Assembly (NCBI GenBank): GCA_949825065.1
Contig: OX463846.1
Span: forward strand, 11,528,177-11,592,176
Source: Odontocerum albicorne
Taxonomy: Eukaryota > Arthropoda > Insecta > Trichoptera > Odontoceridae
Direction: 5' to 3'
Length of the DNA stretch: 64,000 bases
Part shown: positions 43,450-54,674 of the stretch, in pieces
How positions within the stretch are numbered: position 1 is the stretch's first letter
How the letters are laid out: each line of letters starts with the position of its first letter
Notes under the pieces: generated by a model
Database searches by the model: none
Told to the model about the DNA's origin: nothing
What the model saw: only the letters and a program-made list of their open reading frames with translations
Made by a program: the position numbers and the translations under genes

Positions 43450-45200
43450 TTGTTTTCGGTAAGAGTGAGTGAGCAGGAATGCTCGCGCATACCACCAACC
43501 ATACTATACATCCATAACTATCACGTGTTTAATTAACTTCCTATGTTAACGTTGACTGTAACGAAGTATTTGTCAAGTACATAATTTAGTAATTAAGAAT
43601 GTAACGTACTTTTTCACTCGAAACTCGGTTCATCTAAGTTGTGACACACAATATTAAAAAATGGGATTTCTCTCATAAATATAATATACCGATGAACCTT
43701 ATCCCATTACTTCATCATCACGTTTTCCTAGATAAGTTTGCATTCGCCTTGTTCTCTCCAACCACACCTTGCGACTCACAGTACTTCTTCAATCCGCATA
43801 CACCAATTGTTTCTGCTTTGACCAGTATTCATATGATATTCAAAATAAATATCCAAATCGACGTATCTGCGACTATTTAATATGGAATATAAGATGATAT
43901 ATGCCGAGTCAGCCCCTTCATTCCTCCAAGAAACCTAATTTAACAATAAAACAGTAATAAATAATCAAAGAATGTCAAAAAAATACCTGTCAATAAAATA
44001 TTCCTTTCAGTTCAGTAGACCACATATTACTGATGAATCATGGCATAAATTTGAACCTAAGCATTGATCTCGTAACAACACGAAATCTTCCACTTGAAGA
44101 GACTCTCGAGATAGAAGATAGAAACATGTGTCGTCATACTAAATATAATTAAGGGAATTACAAAATAATAATTATTAAATATTCTATTTCCATATTATTT
44201 ACCCGAAATTGAATGTTCTCAGTCAGTACCAAATAATAAGTTGACCACGTTCGTTGAGATTACAGAATATATTCTAGAAGCTCAATCACAGCAAGCTCTC
44301 GCTATCAAAGGGAAAGTCTTTTGTTTTTCCTATCAAAGGGAAACTCTTATCAAACTGAAATTTCTAACATTTTCCCCTTGTTCTCGATTCAGCGAGCTGT
44401 TTATTTTGCCAATCAGACATCATTTTACTTCTTGCAATGAAAATAAAGTTATAATATACTGGAACTTAATGGAGAAGATTAAATGTTTCGTTCTCTTCAA
44501 AACTACAAATTGTTAAGAAACCACGCTTACATACAGTGTTTGTTGATTTTTATTTTTTTAATATCATATCTAATCAATAGACACATGGAATCATCTCGAT
44601 AGAGAAATAGTAATTATTTTAATATATTAAGAGCGCATTGCGAATCTGACAAAATAAGGAATTGAGAAAATTTCTCCAAGTTATTTTACATCTACAAATT
44701 TCGGAATCTCCCTGATTCAAATAATATTGGGGAATAACACTGAATGACAGTTTTTGTCTACCCGTTCTATCGACCTTTTCCTTTGTGTACACTTGACTCT
44801 CTTTACGGAAAAAACCTTGGTAGAGATTACATAAATGAATTGGAAATTCTGAGAAAATGTTAATGACTGAGAATTTTTATTTTCGTTGCTCAATCGTCTT
44901 TTAACGTCTATAAATTTTATCTCTATTCAAGCTGAGCTGAAATAATTATGGAAATTTTGTTGAATGTTGTTGTCAACACATTAATTTGAACAACGAAGTA
45001 AGTATTAAAATAAATATTATTTTTAATTGTGATTATGATGCTGAACAAACACATGTTTAACAAATGTTTTTAAATATTAAAATATTTTAAATTTTACAGT
45101 ATCTTAAGAAAAATTACATAACCCAAATATTACGCGAAATTGCATTAATTGACTAAGAAAAATGTATTGCACTTCAATTCACTGAAAAGTTACTTGTGTA
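43450..45200. other. AT-rich region without recognisable genes
   Basis: No family recognised. The 91-codon frame at 44241-44516 has no known motif. Confidence 0.45.
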
Positions 45201-45202
45201 CA

Positions 45203-45415
45203 GTACCCGGCGGTAAGTAATATACATCGGGCATAAGATTGAGACTGTCGGCCATAATCGGCTAACTTCGGCTTTGTAGAGCGTCATCTGAGTCATTCCT
45301 AGATGTGTTCCTTCGCGATTTGTCACAGAGATAACGCTCTACCAAGCCAAAGTTAGCCGATTATGGCCGACAGTCTCAATCTTATGCCCGATGTGTATTA
45401 CTTACCACCGGGTAC
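45203..45415. mobile_element. Palindromic MITE
   Basis: Ends GTACCCGGCGGTAAGTAATA and its complement TATTACTTACCACCGGGTAC. The inverted match continues for about 85 bases per arm (ATCGGGCATAAGATTGAGAC, CGGCCATAATCGGCTAACTT), with a loop of about 40 bases. There is no coding capacity. The direct repeat at the borders is unclear, so the parent superfamily is not assigned. Confidence 0.75.
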
Positions 45416-45789
45416 TTGTAAGCTGTAATTCCCTGTATTAACTTAACATTCTGCTTTTATTATCATTTTTTTAAAACTCGCACTGTGAAAAAATTTCGCA
45501 CTGTGAATAAACTAAAATTAAGTCAAAATAAATGTAAACATCAAATCTAATTGAATATGAATAGAGCGATATCAATTCTTTTTTAAAAATTTATACATAA
45601 AGAATAAAAAAATGTCTTATTTTATGAGTTATTAAATGTTTACTTATCTTGAGAACCTATTATCTAAACGACGCTATATTAATTGTTATTTTATTACAAT
45701 ATTATTAATTACTTGACAGTGGCGAAGAGTTATTCATGAAGTTTACTATGGAACATCTGACGGGGAAAAAGATTAATTATAAAAGCCAT

Positions 45790-46200
45790 TAATTAAAATG
45801 AATGTACTTAGATTGTGTGCACTGAGAAAAATGCATAGGTGATAATTTATGATAGTATACAGAATGAAGGGAAGAAGGATGAATGTTAACCTGAAGCTGA
45901 TGCATAAAGTAAGATAAAAAAGAGTACTCTGAGATGATTTGGGTATGTTGAATGAATGAAGAAATTTAAGAAAATAAACATAGTGCAAATGTGAGTAGCG
46001 TGCATGGTCGAGGAACATAATATAAAAATATATATACTTGGATCAAATGAATTATATTTTCAAAGAGGTTAAATGTGAAAAGAAAAATTGTATGATTTGT
46101 GTAAGATACATAGGAAACGAAAGATGTGTGTATCGATAGGAAAGTCTGACGCTTTGTCGTCTATGCTTACCTCGATAAAAAAAACAGTATGATGGTATGA
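45790..46200 (+). mobile_element. RTE-like LINE C-terminus and 3' end, degraded
   Basis: CAGAATGAAGGGAAGAAGGA, GAGTACTCTGAGATGATTTG and TGTGTGTATCGATAGGAAAG followed by CTGACGCTTTGTCGTC keep the order of the LINE copies at 10800 and 27290. Confidence 0.6.
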
Positions 46201-46204
46201 ATAC

Positions 46205-46380
46205 TTCTGAGAGAGACAGAAAGAGTTATTTTATTTATATGGAAAGTAAAAATTTACCTGTAATCCACGTGTTTAGTCTATTATGTCAGTAATTTCAGGG
46301 ATTACCTCAACCACTGTTGTGTTTTATCTGTGTATGGGGTCTTTACTTGTATATACTTTAAGGAAGTATTTGTGTTGTTA
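46205..46380 (+). repeat. Dispersed repeat interrupted by a mariner element
   Basis: Related to 41008-41215. Its end TTGTGTTGTTA contains the TA at which the mariner at 46381 begins. Confidence 0.45.
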
Positions 46381-47060
46381 CGAGGGTGGATTAAATATAA
46401 ACGAGGCTTTTTTTTTCTACCTTCTACCACATCATTTTTCTACCTAATCTCGTGCTTTAGAAATGCATTTTTCCCAGCGGATTAGTAATTTATTTTATCC
46501 CGTCATCGTAAAAAGAAGTGGGTTGTGCCAGCAGTCAGTTGCACACAAACCCCTCTACTCCATCATCATCGTTGAATCGTTGGCCTCCCAGGGGTTCTTT
46601 CAATGGCCCGAAGAGATGAAAATCGCTGGGCAATAGATCAGGGCTGTAGGGAGGGTGGCCCAGTCGTGTACAACTCATTTCCTCCAATCGTTCGCATGTT
46701 AGAGCTGCAGTATGGGGCCTCGTTGTCATGGAGAAGAATCCCTTCTCGTATCGCTTGGTCACGTATTTTGTATCGATAAGCAGTTAATTTCACTTAAAAG
46801 CTCGCAGTAGTACGCCGTATTGATGGTGCGACGATCGTGCAAAAAATCGATGTGCAAAATGCCGCGCCGGTCACAAATAACGGTCGCAAGCACCTTACCA
46901 GCTGACAGCCGAGTCTTGGTTTTCACGGGGGCTGCCTCATCCTTCTTTTTCCACTCCATACTAGCTTGTTTCGACTCGGGCGTGTACAAGTCCTCTGCTG
47001 TGAATCTGGGGGACGCGGGGGCATTCAATGCTTCCTCTACATCCAATCCCTCTGTTCGGC
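46381..47060 (-). pseudogene. Mariner transposase catalytic domain relic
   Basis: On the minus strand the frame reads YTPESKQASMEWKKKDEAA, then GKVLATVICDRRGILHIDF, which carries the first catalytic Asp, then RRTINTAYYCELL. After a frameshift LLHDNEAP keeps the second Asp. In another frame HPPYSPDLLPSDFHLFGPL keeps the third. D2 and D3 are 88 bases apart instead of the 105 expected for a DD34D mariner, so about 17 bases are deleted. Further on GGQRFNDDDGVEGFV. A terminal repeat starting CGAGGGTGGATTAAATATAA abuts TA at 46379. The N-terminal DNA-binding region and other end were not found. Confidence 0.75.
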
Positions 47061-47129
47061 AATGTTTTACTAAGATAGACCCTCACCTCAAGTTGGTGGT
47101 GGGAGGATGCACCATTTGCTAGAAATAAA

Positions 47130-47610
47130 AGTCATCCATATCTTTAAACTCCTCACAAATTCAATGATATGACAAATTCTACGACACCCTATTTACGAAA
47201 AATGTATTTATTATCTTTCCATGTACAGGTAACTAATTCAGAGAGCGATAGGCGTTCTGCTTGATGTCTGTTGAGGTTATTATTAAACTATATCGCTTAT
47301 TTATTATCTGTTGCTACCGGCAGCGTCGTTGACACACGCGGGAACAGAATAGCACACCTTCGCCAGCAACAGTGGCCGTAACGTCACCAACTCAACAACT
47401 GATTGTTGTAAAACACCAGATATGAAAATGAGACAACGGTTAACAACACAGATTATCATACAACTAACAGAAAACATAAAGGCTTAGTTATAAGTCACAA
47501 TAAAACGCTTAATGTTTCATATGTCGATAATGCACATCATATGAAATGGAGAAGTATAGCACGCTGGTGGTTTTGGTGTCAGAGTTGTATTATACTAGTA
47601 ATACACTTTC
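47130..47610. other. Region without recognisable genes
   Basis: No feature recognised. Slightly GC-richer near 47310-47400. Confidence 0.4.
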
Positions 47611-47612
47611 AT

Positions 47613-47791
47613 TGAATACAGTAAAATCTGGCGTGTTTATTGCAATTTCTTCCAATCAAGTATTCAAGTATTCACAGTCTAGCTGTGGTGGATCGAGCGA
47701 ACGGGCCGTAATAGCTTGATTGGAGGGGCTGAACTTATATCATGTGATTCCTCTGGAGTGTAGGCAGGCTGGTAAATAAACATTCAAAATG
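47613..47791 (-). mobile_element. SINE-D copy 2
   Basis: Reverse complement: a body with ACTCCAGAGGAATCACATGA and GTTCGCTCGATCCACCACAG, ending in the tail shared with SINE-A (TTGGAAGAAATTGCAATAAA, TTTTACTGTATTC). Aligns with 25963-26510 without the inserted element. Confidence 0.6.
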
Positions 47792-47831
47792 ATTCTTAAG
47801 ATATTATATATTGTGTTACCTCCTCGTTGTT

Positions 47832-47996
47832 AATATAGAGTCAATCTAGCGGATTTATTGACATGTGGCAATATCTTTCAACAAATAAGAAATGTATTAA
47901 ATAAACCTTAATTGAAAACCAGATTAAAACAATGGGAATCACATATGTGACCCTCCGGGCTGTAAAACAGGTGCCTTACTAATTAAGACACGAAGG
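47832..47996 (-). mobile_element. SINE-A copy, near full length
   Basis: Reverse complement: CCTTCGTGTCTTAATTAGTA head, GGAGGGTCACATATGTGATT, body AATCTGGTTTTCAATTAAGG, and tail ATTGCCACATGTCAATAAAT. The head overlaps the left arm of the hairpin at 47989. Confidence 0.65.
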
Positions 47997-48071
47997 GCGT
48001 ATCACATATCTGAAGATCTAAAAAGATTTTTTTGCTTTTTAGATCTTCAGATATGTGATACGCCCTTCGTG
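47989..48071. repeat. Perfect 37-bp inverted repeat with a 9-base loop
   Basis: Arms 47989-48025 and 48035-48071 are exact reverse complements, containing GGGCGTATCACATATCTGAA and its complement. The loop is ATTTTTTTG. The left arm begins inside the head of the SINE-A copy. A perfect arm this long in an otherwise decayed region suggests recent origin. Confidence 0.9.
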
Positions 48072-48111
48072 ATATGTTATATTCTGTATTGCATTTATTT
48101 AACTTTCCTTA

Positions 48112-48287
48112 TAAACAGTACAACCTGGCGGATTTGTTATCATATGGCAATCTGTTCCACCCAATGAGAAAGATTTCAAAATACAACCAGACTGGAACTC
48201 TTTTTAAAATATTGTTTCAACAGCAATAAAACCCGTAAGCCGCGGGCTGGAAGACAGGCGTCTTACAACTAGGCCATGGAGGTCGTC
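48112..48287 (-). mobile_element. SINE-A copy, near full length
   Basis: Reverse complement: GACCTCCATGGCCTAGTTGT (box A), CGCGGCTTACGGGTTTTATT (box B region), body AAAGAGTTCCAGTCTGGTTG, tail GATTGCCATATGATAACAAA and TTGTACTGTTTAT. Confidence 0.75.
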
Positions 48288-48503
48288 TTGGAGTATAATT
48301 TAGGAAGTTGAAGAAAAGTAAAGATAGACATACACACGAAGATTACATCATATGCTTTTTGAAGTAAGTAGAGAGGGCATAATTCTACATGACTCTTTCT
48401 ATGTACACATATAAATATTTATTTTTAACTCGGATATATTTTCCAAATTTCACTTTAAGTACAAAATTTTCTCTTTATCCTTTTATCCCCAGTTCTTCAT
48501 TTT

Positions 48504-48688
48504 TAAACCTGGCGAGCTCAGTGCCTCGTGGCAATCTCTTCCAGCCCACCAGAATTATATTTTAATGGGCCCTAAGTGAAAACAAGACTGGAATCCCATT
48601 TTTTTTAAATCTGTGTTCCAGCGGGGATCGAATTCGCAACCTCCGGATCGGCAGACATGCGTCTTACCATCAGGCCATGGAGGTCATC
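48504..48688 (-). mobile_element. SINE-A copy, well preserved
   Basis: Reverse complement: GACCTCCATGGCCTGATGGT, GGAGGTTGCGAATTCGATCC (box B), body GGATTCCAGTCTTGTTTTCA and CTTAGGGCCCATTAAAATAT, tail GCTGGAAGAGATTGCCACGA, then TCGCCAGGTTT. It is very like the copy at 14633. Confidence 0.8.
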
Positions 48689-48699
48689 CATTCATTCTC

Positions 48700-49195
48700 T
48701 TAAAATAGAGAGCAGCTATACGTCGGACCACCTTCGGCCCGAACGACTTGTGAAGACCAGGGATAGTTAGTTTTACAGTGTTTTCCAATCTTTTTTTAAA
48801 AATCGGTGTGTCTTTAAATACTATATTTAAATGCCTTCTTCAGTATAAATAAGTCAATTTTTTTTTTCTTTCCCATTTATCATCTCTCTCCGTGGTATCT
48901 GACCTTATGTCGGTGTCAACACTAACCTTTTTACAATCCGGTGTGGCGCCAACAGAGGGGCTTCCCTCTGGGGACAACCCTTTCATCCAAGTATGACCAT
49001 ATCTAATTTTCTAACGAGTGTATGATCACACTGTAAAGGAGCGTTATTCATTCCTAAATATAGTGGGCATGCGAATTTCTCAAATTATTTTAGAAATACA
49101 TGAATGTTTTGTAAATAGTTTATGATACATTTCTATTTGTCTCGACTATTTTTATATCCATTTCACATTCATACGTGTACATTATAGTATTCCAG
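48700..49195. other. Region without recognisable genes
   Basis: GC-richer words (TGGCGCCAACAGAGGGGCTT) and a 7-bp stem hairpin CAGAGGG/CCCTCTG at 48953-48970. No coding signature. Confidence 0.35.
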
Positions 49196-49199
49196 TTTT

Positions 49200-49640
49200 T
49201 TGTGTTTTAAATAAATAATAAATAAATATAGGTTTATGGATAGCAACATAGCATGTACATAATACATTTAAATATACTTCAAGAACACATAAATTACAGA
49301 GAATACATTAAAGACAGAAGCTATCAAAAGGTCTGGGCTCATCTAATAACATCTCCCCGGCTAAGATACACGCCACCAATATAGGGCGAGCCCAGCCACA
49401 GGGACACCAGATGTTTTTCAGCCCACACCCTTGCACATGTAGAATAACAACAGAAAAAAAATACAGAAAATAAATAGAGGGCAGAAAAATACATTTAAGA
49501 GAGAATACATTAAAAGGTCCGGGCTCATCCCACAAACATTCCCCCGGCCGAGATACACCCCACTAATGTAGGGCGAGCCCGACCGCAAGGACACCGGGAG
49601 GGGGGGGGGAGGCTTTCAGCCCACACTTCCGTATATCTAG
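49200..49640 (-). mobile_element. GC-rich dispersed repeat, head in two tandem copies
   Basis: On the minus strand the GC-rich head occurs twice (49308-49445 and 49495-49640). Each has a GGGCTCGCCCTA word followed by CCGGGG and a GATGAGCCCGGACCTTTTA-type segment. The AT-rich tail with CTATGTTGCTATCCATAAAC follows once (49200-49300). The order equals that at 13488-13705. Confidence 0.65.
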
Positions 49641-49644
49641 AGTA

Positions 49645-50145
49645 AAAAAAAAAAACAAAATGTATGGCAGAAAACAAAATAAAAAGTAAACCTTATTCTA
49701 TTTATTACACGTTGTTATACTTACGAGTATATGTTTTACGTAGCACGAAATTCAAAAGCATTAATTGAATTTGTTGATGTCATCGATTTTTTATTTTCCG
49801 GTCCCCATGAATTCGGTGATCACTCTTGAGAAAATATCTGTGTCTTTGCGGCACGGAACAGCGCCTCAACTGTGTTTATACCTGTCCTTTCACAAATATA
49901 TCATAACCAAGACAGACGCCTTCTACCGTTCCCGCGTCGACCCTCGATTCTCCTATCAATATATTTATTTTATAAAGGGACATTTTTTTCTTTTCAGATA
50001 TGCAATCTTTCGACATTTTATAGTATTTATCATAACAGCTCTCGTTCTACACCTGATTAGCATAGTATATTGGTGTTTAAGATACGATAATACCCAGAAA
50101 ATTTTGAACATTCTCGGATGAATTCACATTTCGAATGATTCTAGA
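49645..50145. other. Unrecognised region with overlapping open frames
   Basis: A 118-codon plus-strand frame at 49765-50121 (MNLLMSSIFYFPVPMNSV start, hydrophobic C-terminal part) has no family signature. AT-rich DNA gives such phenylalanine/isoleucine-rich frames by chance. Confidence 0.3.
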
Positions 50146-50149
50146 TTAT

Positions 50150-50470
50150 TTAACATTTTGGTTTTCATGGTCCATGTATCAACACCATAATGTAGAATAG
50201 ATCATACATACCACTTAATTATACGTCGCTCATCTTGAGAAATCTTGCACGTGTTTGTTTAATTCCGCGTATAAATTATCTATCTGGGTTAAGGTCCTGA
50301 GTAATTAAGTATTCCAGATATTTGAAACTGCTAACTTACTTTATAGGTTGCCCGGACAGCTGTGAAGATACGTCATCATAAGATTAACGACTTAAAAAAA
50401 AAACTTTGTTTTTAAACATTAACATTCAGGCCTTGCTTGACACCTGCTGTGTTTATTTCATTCAGAAAAT
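50150..50470 (-). mobile_element. LINE reverse transcriptase C-terminal fragment
   Basis: The minus strand reads RQPIK, then SSFKYLEYLI, the S-x-F-K-Y-L-G landmark that follows the polymerase core. Related sequence (AGATATTTAAAACTGTCGAC) at 51090-51200. Confidence 0.5.
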
Positions 50471-50544
50471 GTATTATGTGATATAATATTATGAGTAAAT
50501 GTAGTGTGTACCTAGCATTGGCTTTCCGAGTATGAAATTCTTAA

Positions 50545-51057
50545 GAAATGCGTAGTGAAGAGATTAAAGTGCAAACTAGTACACCTTTAAATGTGCTACT
50601 CAATGATCCACTCAATTCAACAAGCGAATATAAACTGGCAACAGGTCGTCGACGTCGTCGTTGCTGGACCTCGTAGTTGAGGATCCCCTCACAATTCCAA
50701 CGTTGATTCAGTTGGAAAACGATGCTGTGCCATCGAGTTTTTGGTTTCCTTCTTCTTTTCTTTCTCTTTTCTTTATTTTCTTTGACGTGAGTGAGTGGTT
50801 GCTCACCAGCATATTTACCAGCCACACCGCTGTACTGGATCCGATGACACACCAAAGTTTGACGACCGGAACACATCGGAATGTTTTAATCCTATATTTT
50901 GTTTTTAAAGAAGATATACGACCAAAGTCATAGGTATCCTCGAATTCTAAGCGGGATAAATATCTTTATCATTTGAGGAAAGTTACACAGCGCAACGTTT
51001 GAGTCGGCAACCTTATGCACGGAAGTCCAGCGCGTTATCGCGTAGCCATGCACTTCG
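50545..51057 (-). mobile_element. SINE-B-like element, copy 2, near full length
   Basis: Read on the minus strand: tRNA-like head AAGTGCATGGCTACGCGATA at 51057, box B-like region degraded, then a body with GGTGTGTCATCGGATCCAGT, CCTCAACTACGAGGTCCAGC and GACCTGTTGCCAGTTTATAT, and an end near GTGCACTTTAATCTCTT. About 510 bp, long for a SINE. A 111-codon frame covers the body (LVCHRIQYSG, KRKKRRRKPKTRW, RWNCEGILNYEV), with partial matches at 20640-20820. Confidence 0.55.
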
Positions 51058-51089
51058 ACCAGGCAACAGGTATCGTCCAACATACATGA

Positions 51090-51200
51090 GTTATAAGACT
51101 TTCTAGATATTTAAAACTGTCGACTTGGTCTACAGATTGCCCGGTGAGCTGCAGAGATACACCATTATGATTCTTTAAATTTATCTTCATATTTAAATAT
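51090..51200 (-). mobile_element. LINE fragment resembling 50150-50470
   Basis: AGATTGCCCGGTGAGCTGCA and GAGATACACCATTATGATTC align with GGTTGCCCGGACAGCTGTGA and AGATACGTCATCATAAGATT. Confidence 0.45.
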
Positions 51201-51224
51201 CATGCTGATTACCTGTATGAGAAG

Positions 51225-51335
51225 GTCTATTGATGTAGAAGAGGCGAAAGATATATGTCCCGGTAGGAAAGTTTGGTAGTCTTTCCACTATGCCTACCCC
51301 AACAGGGAAACTGCGTGATGGTATGTATGTATTAT
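51225..51335 (+). mobile_element. RTE-like LINE 3' end
   Basis: GAAGAGGCGAAAGATATATG, GTAGGAAAGTTTGGTAGTCT and CCCCAACAGGGAAACTGCGT, then GTATGTATGTAT. Confidence 0.65.
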
Positions 51336-51339
51336 AATT

Positions 51340-52420
51340 ATATAGGTCATTGATCAAAGACTTCAGTTTGATCAGACGTTTGAAAAATCAATTTTCGTAA
51401 TAAAAGAATACGCAAATAACATTTACTAAATTTGTTTAAAAATGTTATGCAAGAATCATTTGGGTAACAACAAGATGTTAGATCGTTGCACTCATAACAT
51501 TCGAAAAGCAGATTCTATGCACAGATTGTTAGCTCAGCTGAGATCTCGTTCATAATTCATCGTCTGTTAACGTGTCTCCTCGCATGATCACAACATATCT
51601 ACCTTCATAGTAGGTCAATTGAAGAAATATGTGTTTGACGGGCAATATTTGGTCAACAAATTGAGTCAAACATTATAACGGCTTACGTAAGATGACTTAA
51701 CAATACACAGCACGGTTTTGTTAACGAGTACCAAAGCAGAGTTTACTCACATTGTTCGCGAGATTTATTGGTTTCACGCGTGTGACACTTGTTCGCATGT
51801 GTTTTCTTAGTGTTTCTAGAGAGATGTTTATTATTAATTATATTGACTGGAACTTGTCTAATACGGGTGAGAATTCTTGTTTGGTTTCAGTTTTTTGAAG
51901 ATATTACTGAAAAGTTATTTTGCCCGTGAACATCCTCCAGGCTTCGGAGTAGAAATGCCTACATTTTATTTTATAAGATTTACTTAATTATTATGTATCA
52001 TACTTACTCAAGTAGATAGTTATTCACTTAATGTGTAAAATTTAATTAAAATGTCTATGACGGGTGAGTTTATTGTCTTTATATTTGTTGGGCCGTGTCG
52101 TTGGGACATATCAAAAATTTCCATTCATTCGTCTGGTAGATATCCTTCATCTTATCCAAATTGGTTATGTTGACATATTGAAGAACCTGACTGGAATTCA
52201 ACAATGTCTTCGGCTCCATTTATAGGGTATTCGGGTTAAGAAACACTGTAGCAGGTGCGTTATTTTCAGTGTTTCAGGAAAAAGTGAACACTAAACAGTA
52301 TAGAAATATGTAACTCGTAGTTCATCATCATATGTATTGGCAATGTTACCCCACATGAAGAAGTATCATTACCACATGAACTCTTAAACCATACCAATAC
52401 TCTTTAATTTTATTTTTTCG
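51340..52420. other. Region without recognisable genes
   Basis: No family recognised. Confidence 0.4.
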
Positions 52421-52424
52421 AGTT

Positions 52425-52492
52425 CCATTAGAAATTGAACCCGAAACCCCCCGCATGCAAGACAAAGTGTAATGTCGTGGAAGTCATCAACT
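52425..52492 (-). mobile_element. tRNA-like SINE head fragment
   Basis: The reverse complement reads GACTTCCACGACATTACACT and GGGTTTCGGGTTCAATTTCT, a degraded box A and a fair box B. Family uncertain, closest to SINE-C. Confidence 0.45.
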
Positions 52493-52499
52493 GAGTTTT

Positions 52500-53165
52500 G
52501 AAAGATTTCGACAGATTGAGTTTGACGTAAATATACCCAGTTGTTAAATGTTGTTAAATCGCACAAAAGTATGCAGCTCGTTTATGTGTGAATATCGCAG
52601 ATGTAAGTCAGTTCTCTCAGTACAATCAATCTGCTCAGTTAGACGGCTGATGTGGAACTTTTTTGTTATATAGAATGTGTGAACACGAAATAAATAAATT
52701 TATTTAAAACAAGGTAAATAGTATTTATTATCTGCGCGATTGATAGCAGGGCACATATATTATTCGCTAAATTCCTGGTAAAATATGACTAAATCGATAT
52801 CAAAAAAGATACTTGGATACAACAGCTTATAGAATTGTTGCGCCACGTTAATTGAACGACAAAAGGGACACAAATTAAGAATCTAATTATCTAATGAAAC
52901 ACTTCGTCCTCTTTGCCTTGAACTACCTAATTGCTTAATAAGCTCTTTAAATGTTCTGTACGACACGCTTCCTGACCTCTTCTCTAATGATCATATCATC
53001 AGGCTTACTTACATATAAATTTAGACACATATGCAAAAAGGATCCGGCCAGTAGGAATCATCTTTTCGATTTATTTGATATCAAATAAGAATACTTGATA
53101 TATTTAATCGATAATTATATGTTGAAAAAATATTGTTAAATCTCTAATTATTATTTTTATTTGCT
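52500..53165. other. AT-rich region without recognisable genes
   Basis: No feature recognised. Confidence 0.4.
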
Positions 53166-53167
53166 TA

Positions 53168-53405
53168 ATGACCACCTCTGTAGCCTAGTGATAACAATTT
53201 CTACTTCCACCCGGGTGTTTCGGTTTCGATTCCCGATGATACCCAAAAAAAGGTGTCAGTGTGGTAAAATATTTCGTCTGTTAACAATACTCCCATACGC
53301 CGGTAGTGTTGCCATCACGTTAAATGACAAACCGCGAGTTCTGTGCCTACTCCAGAGGTTCTAAACCTGGAGGTTTGATTATTGGGGCCAAAGACAATAT
53401 TGACT
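53168..53405 (+). mobile_element. SINE-C copy 2
   Basis: Head GACCACCTCTGTAGCCTAGT, box B TTTCGGTTTCGATTCCCGAT, body GCCGGTAGTGTTGCCATCAC and TTCTGTGCCTACTCCAGAGG, end CCAAAGACAATATTGACTG. Best SINE-C copy. Confidence 0.7.
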
Positions 53406-53545
53406 GTAAGTTATCTCAAATGAAACGAAGATTCACTATATTGCAACGCTCAGTAAAAGATGTTCATCCTTTAATGATGTATATCTTGTTTCATATCTAC
53501 AAATTTTGTATAAATAGACAGTGACTATAGATCGTACAGACATCC

Positions 53546-54045
53546 CTGTTATGCTAGCGAAGTGCAGTGTTATTGTACATGGACTGTTATGCTAGCGAAG
53601 TGCAGTGTTATTGTACATGGGCTGTTATGCTAGCGAAGTGCAGTGTTATTGTACATGGACTGTTATGCTAGCGAAGTGCAGTGTTATTGTACATCGACTG
53701 TTATGCTAGCGAAGTGCAGTGTTATTGTACATGGACTGTTATGCTAGCGAAGTGCAGTGTTATTGTACATGGACTGTTATGGTAGCGAAGTGCAGTGTTA
53801 TTGTACATGGACTGTTATGCTAGCGAAGTGCAGTGTTATTGTACATGGACTGTTATGCTAGCGAAGTGCAGTGTTATTGTACATGGGCTGTTATGCTAGC
53901 GAAGTGCAGTGTTATTGTACATGGACTGTTATGCTAGCGAAGTGCAGTGTTATTGTACATGGACTGTTATGCTAGCGAAGTGCAATGTTTTTGTACATGG
54001 ACTGTTATGCTAGCGAAGTGCAGTGTTATCGCACATGGACCGTTT
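53546..54045. repeat. 38-bp minisatellite, 13 units
   Basis: The unit ATGCTAGCGAAGTGCAGTGT + TATTGTACATGGACTGTT is repeated 13 times with hardly any change until the last two units. Differences are single bases (GGGCTG in units 2 and 9, GGTAGCG in unit 7). Each unit contains the NheI-like word GCTAGC. It starts just after the SINE-C region. Confidence 0.95.
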
Positions 54046-54049
54046 TAAA

Positions 54050-54670
54050 TGCTGCTTTCTATCTTGGTGATCGTACATCAGTTCGTTGAAATAAGACGTT
54101 TTAGATTAGATAAAAAATTCAATATCCTGCCGCGTTCTAGGACGCCGAGGCACACTCTTTGAAAATCTCTGTTTTATGATACAAGTTAAGTTAAAATCAG
54201 GAGTGTGAAATCGGCTGTAAAATCTCCGACTCAGACTGCTGAAATTTTAAATGTTTGGCTCCAACTCTAATTATAGTACATATATTGCTTACCATATGCT
54301 ATAAGTGTATAAGTAAATGACTGAATCGAATGTAGAACGAATGAAGTGACTAAACTCAAAATATGGTTATACATTCTACTTATGACTGTTTTCCCTTCAT
54401 CTAATTTTTCGCGGATGTTAATTATAAGACTGCATTTTTACCTCATTTATTCAGCTCTTATTACTTTTTAATGCCCATATTTCGATTAGTCAAGGTTGGC
54501 ACTAATACAGCGGTATGCTCAATAAGTTTTTGAGATTTTAAAATCAATTTATTAGCAAAAACTTAAGATTGCCGAGAACCTTTCTGCACAGCAATAATTC
54601 TTTCATTTTTTTTCTGTATCTGGTCATCTTTGGAAAACATGCTCCCGAAATAGCAATCTTTCTTGATTTA
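54050..54670. other. AT-rich region without recognisable genes
   Basis: No feature recognised. Confidence 0.4.
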
Positions 54671-54674
54671 CTCT

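Noticed and set aside
46820..47122. Plus-strand 100-codon frame
   Set aside because: Antisense to the mariner transposase relic.
48953..48970. Transcription terminator hairpin
   Set aside because: Short 7-bp stem with no T run and no gene upstream; bacterial-type terminators are not expected here.
49765..50121. Membrane protein gene
   Set aside because: Phe/Ile/Tyr-rich frames are common by chance in AT-rich DNA; no start context, splice sites or family match seen.
53546..54045. CRISPR-like array (13 regular repeats)
   Set aside because: Units are back to back with no distinct spacers, no cas genes, and the setting is eukaryotic. The same holds for the 36-, 40- and 48-bp arrays.
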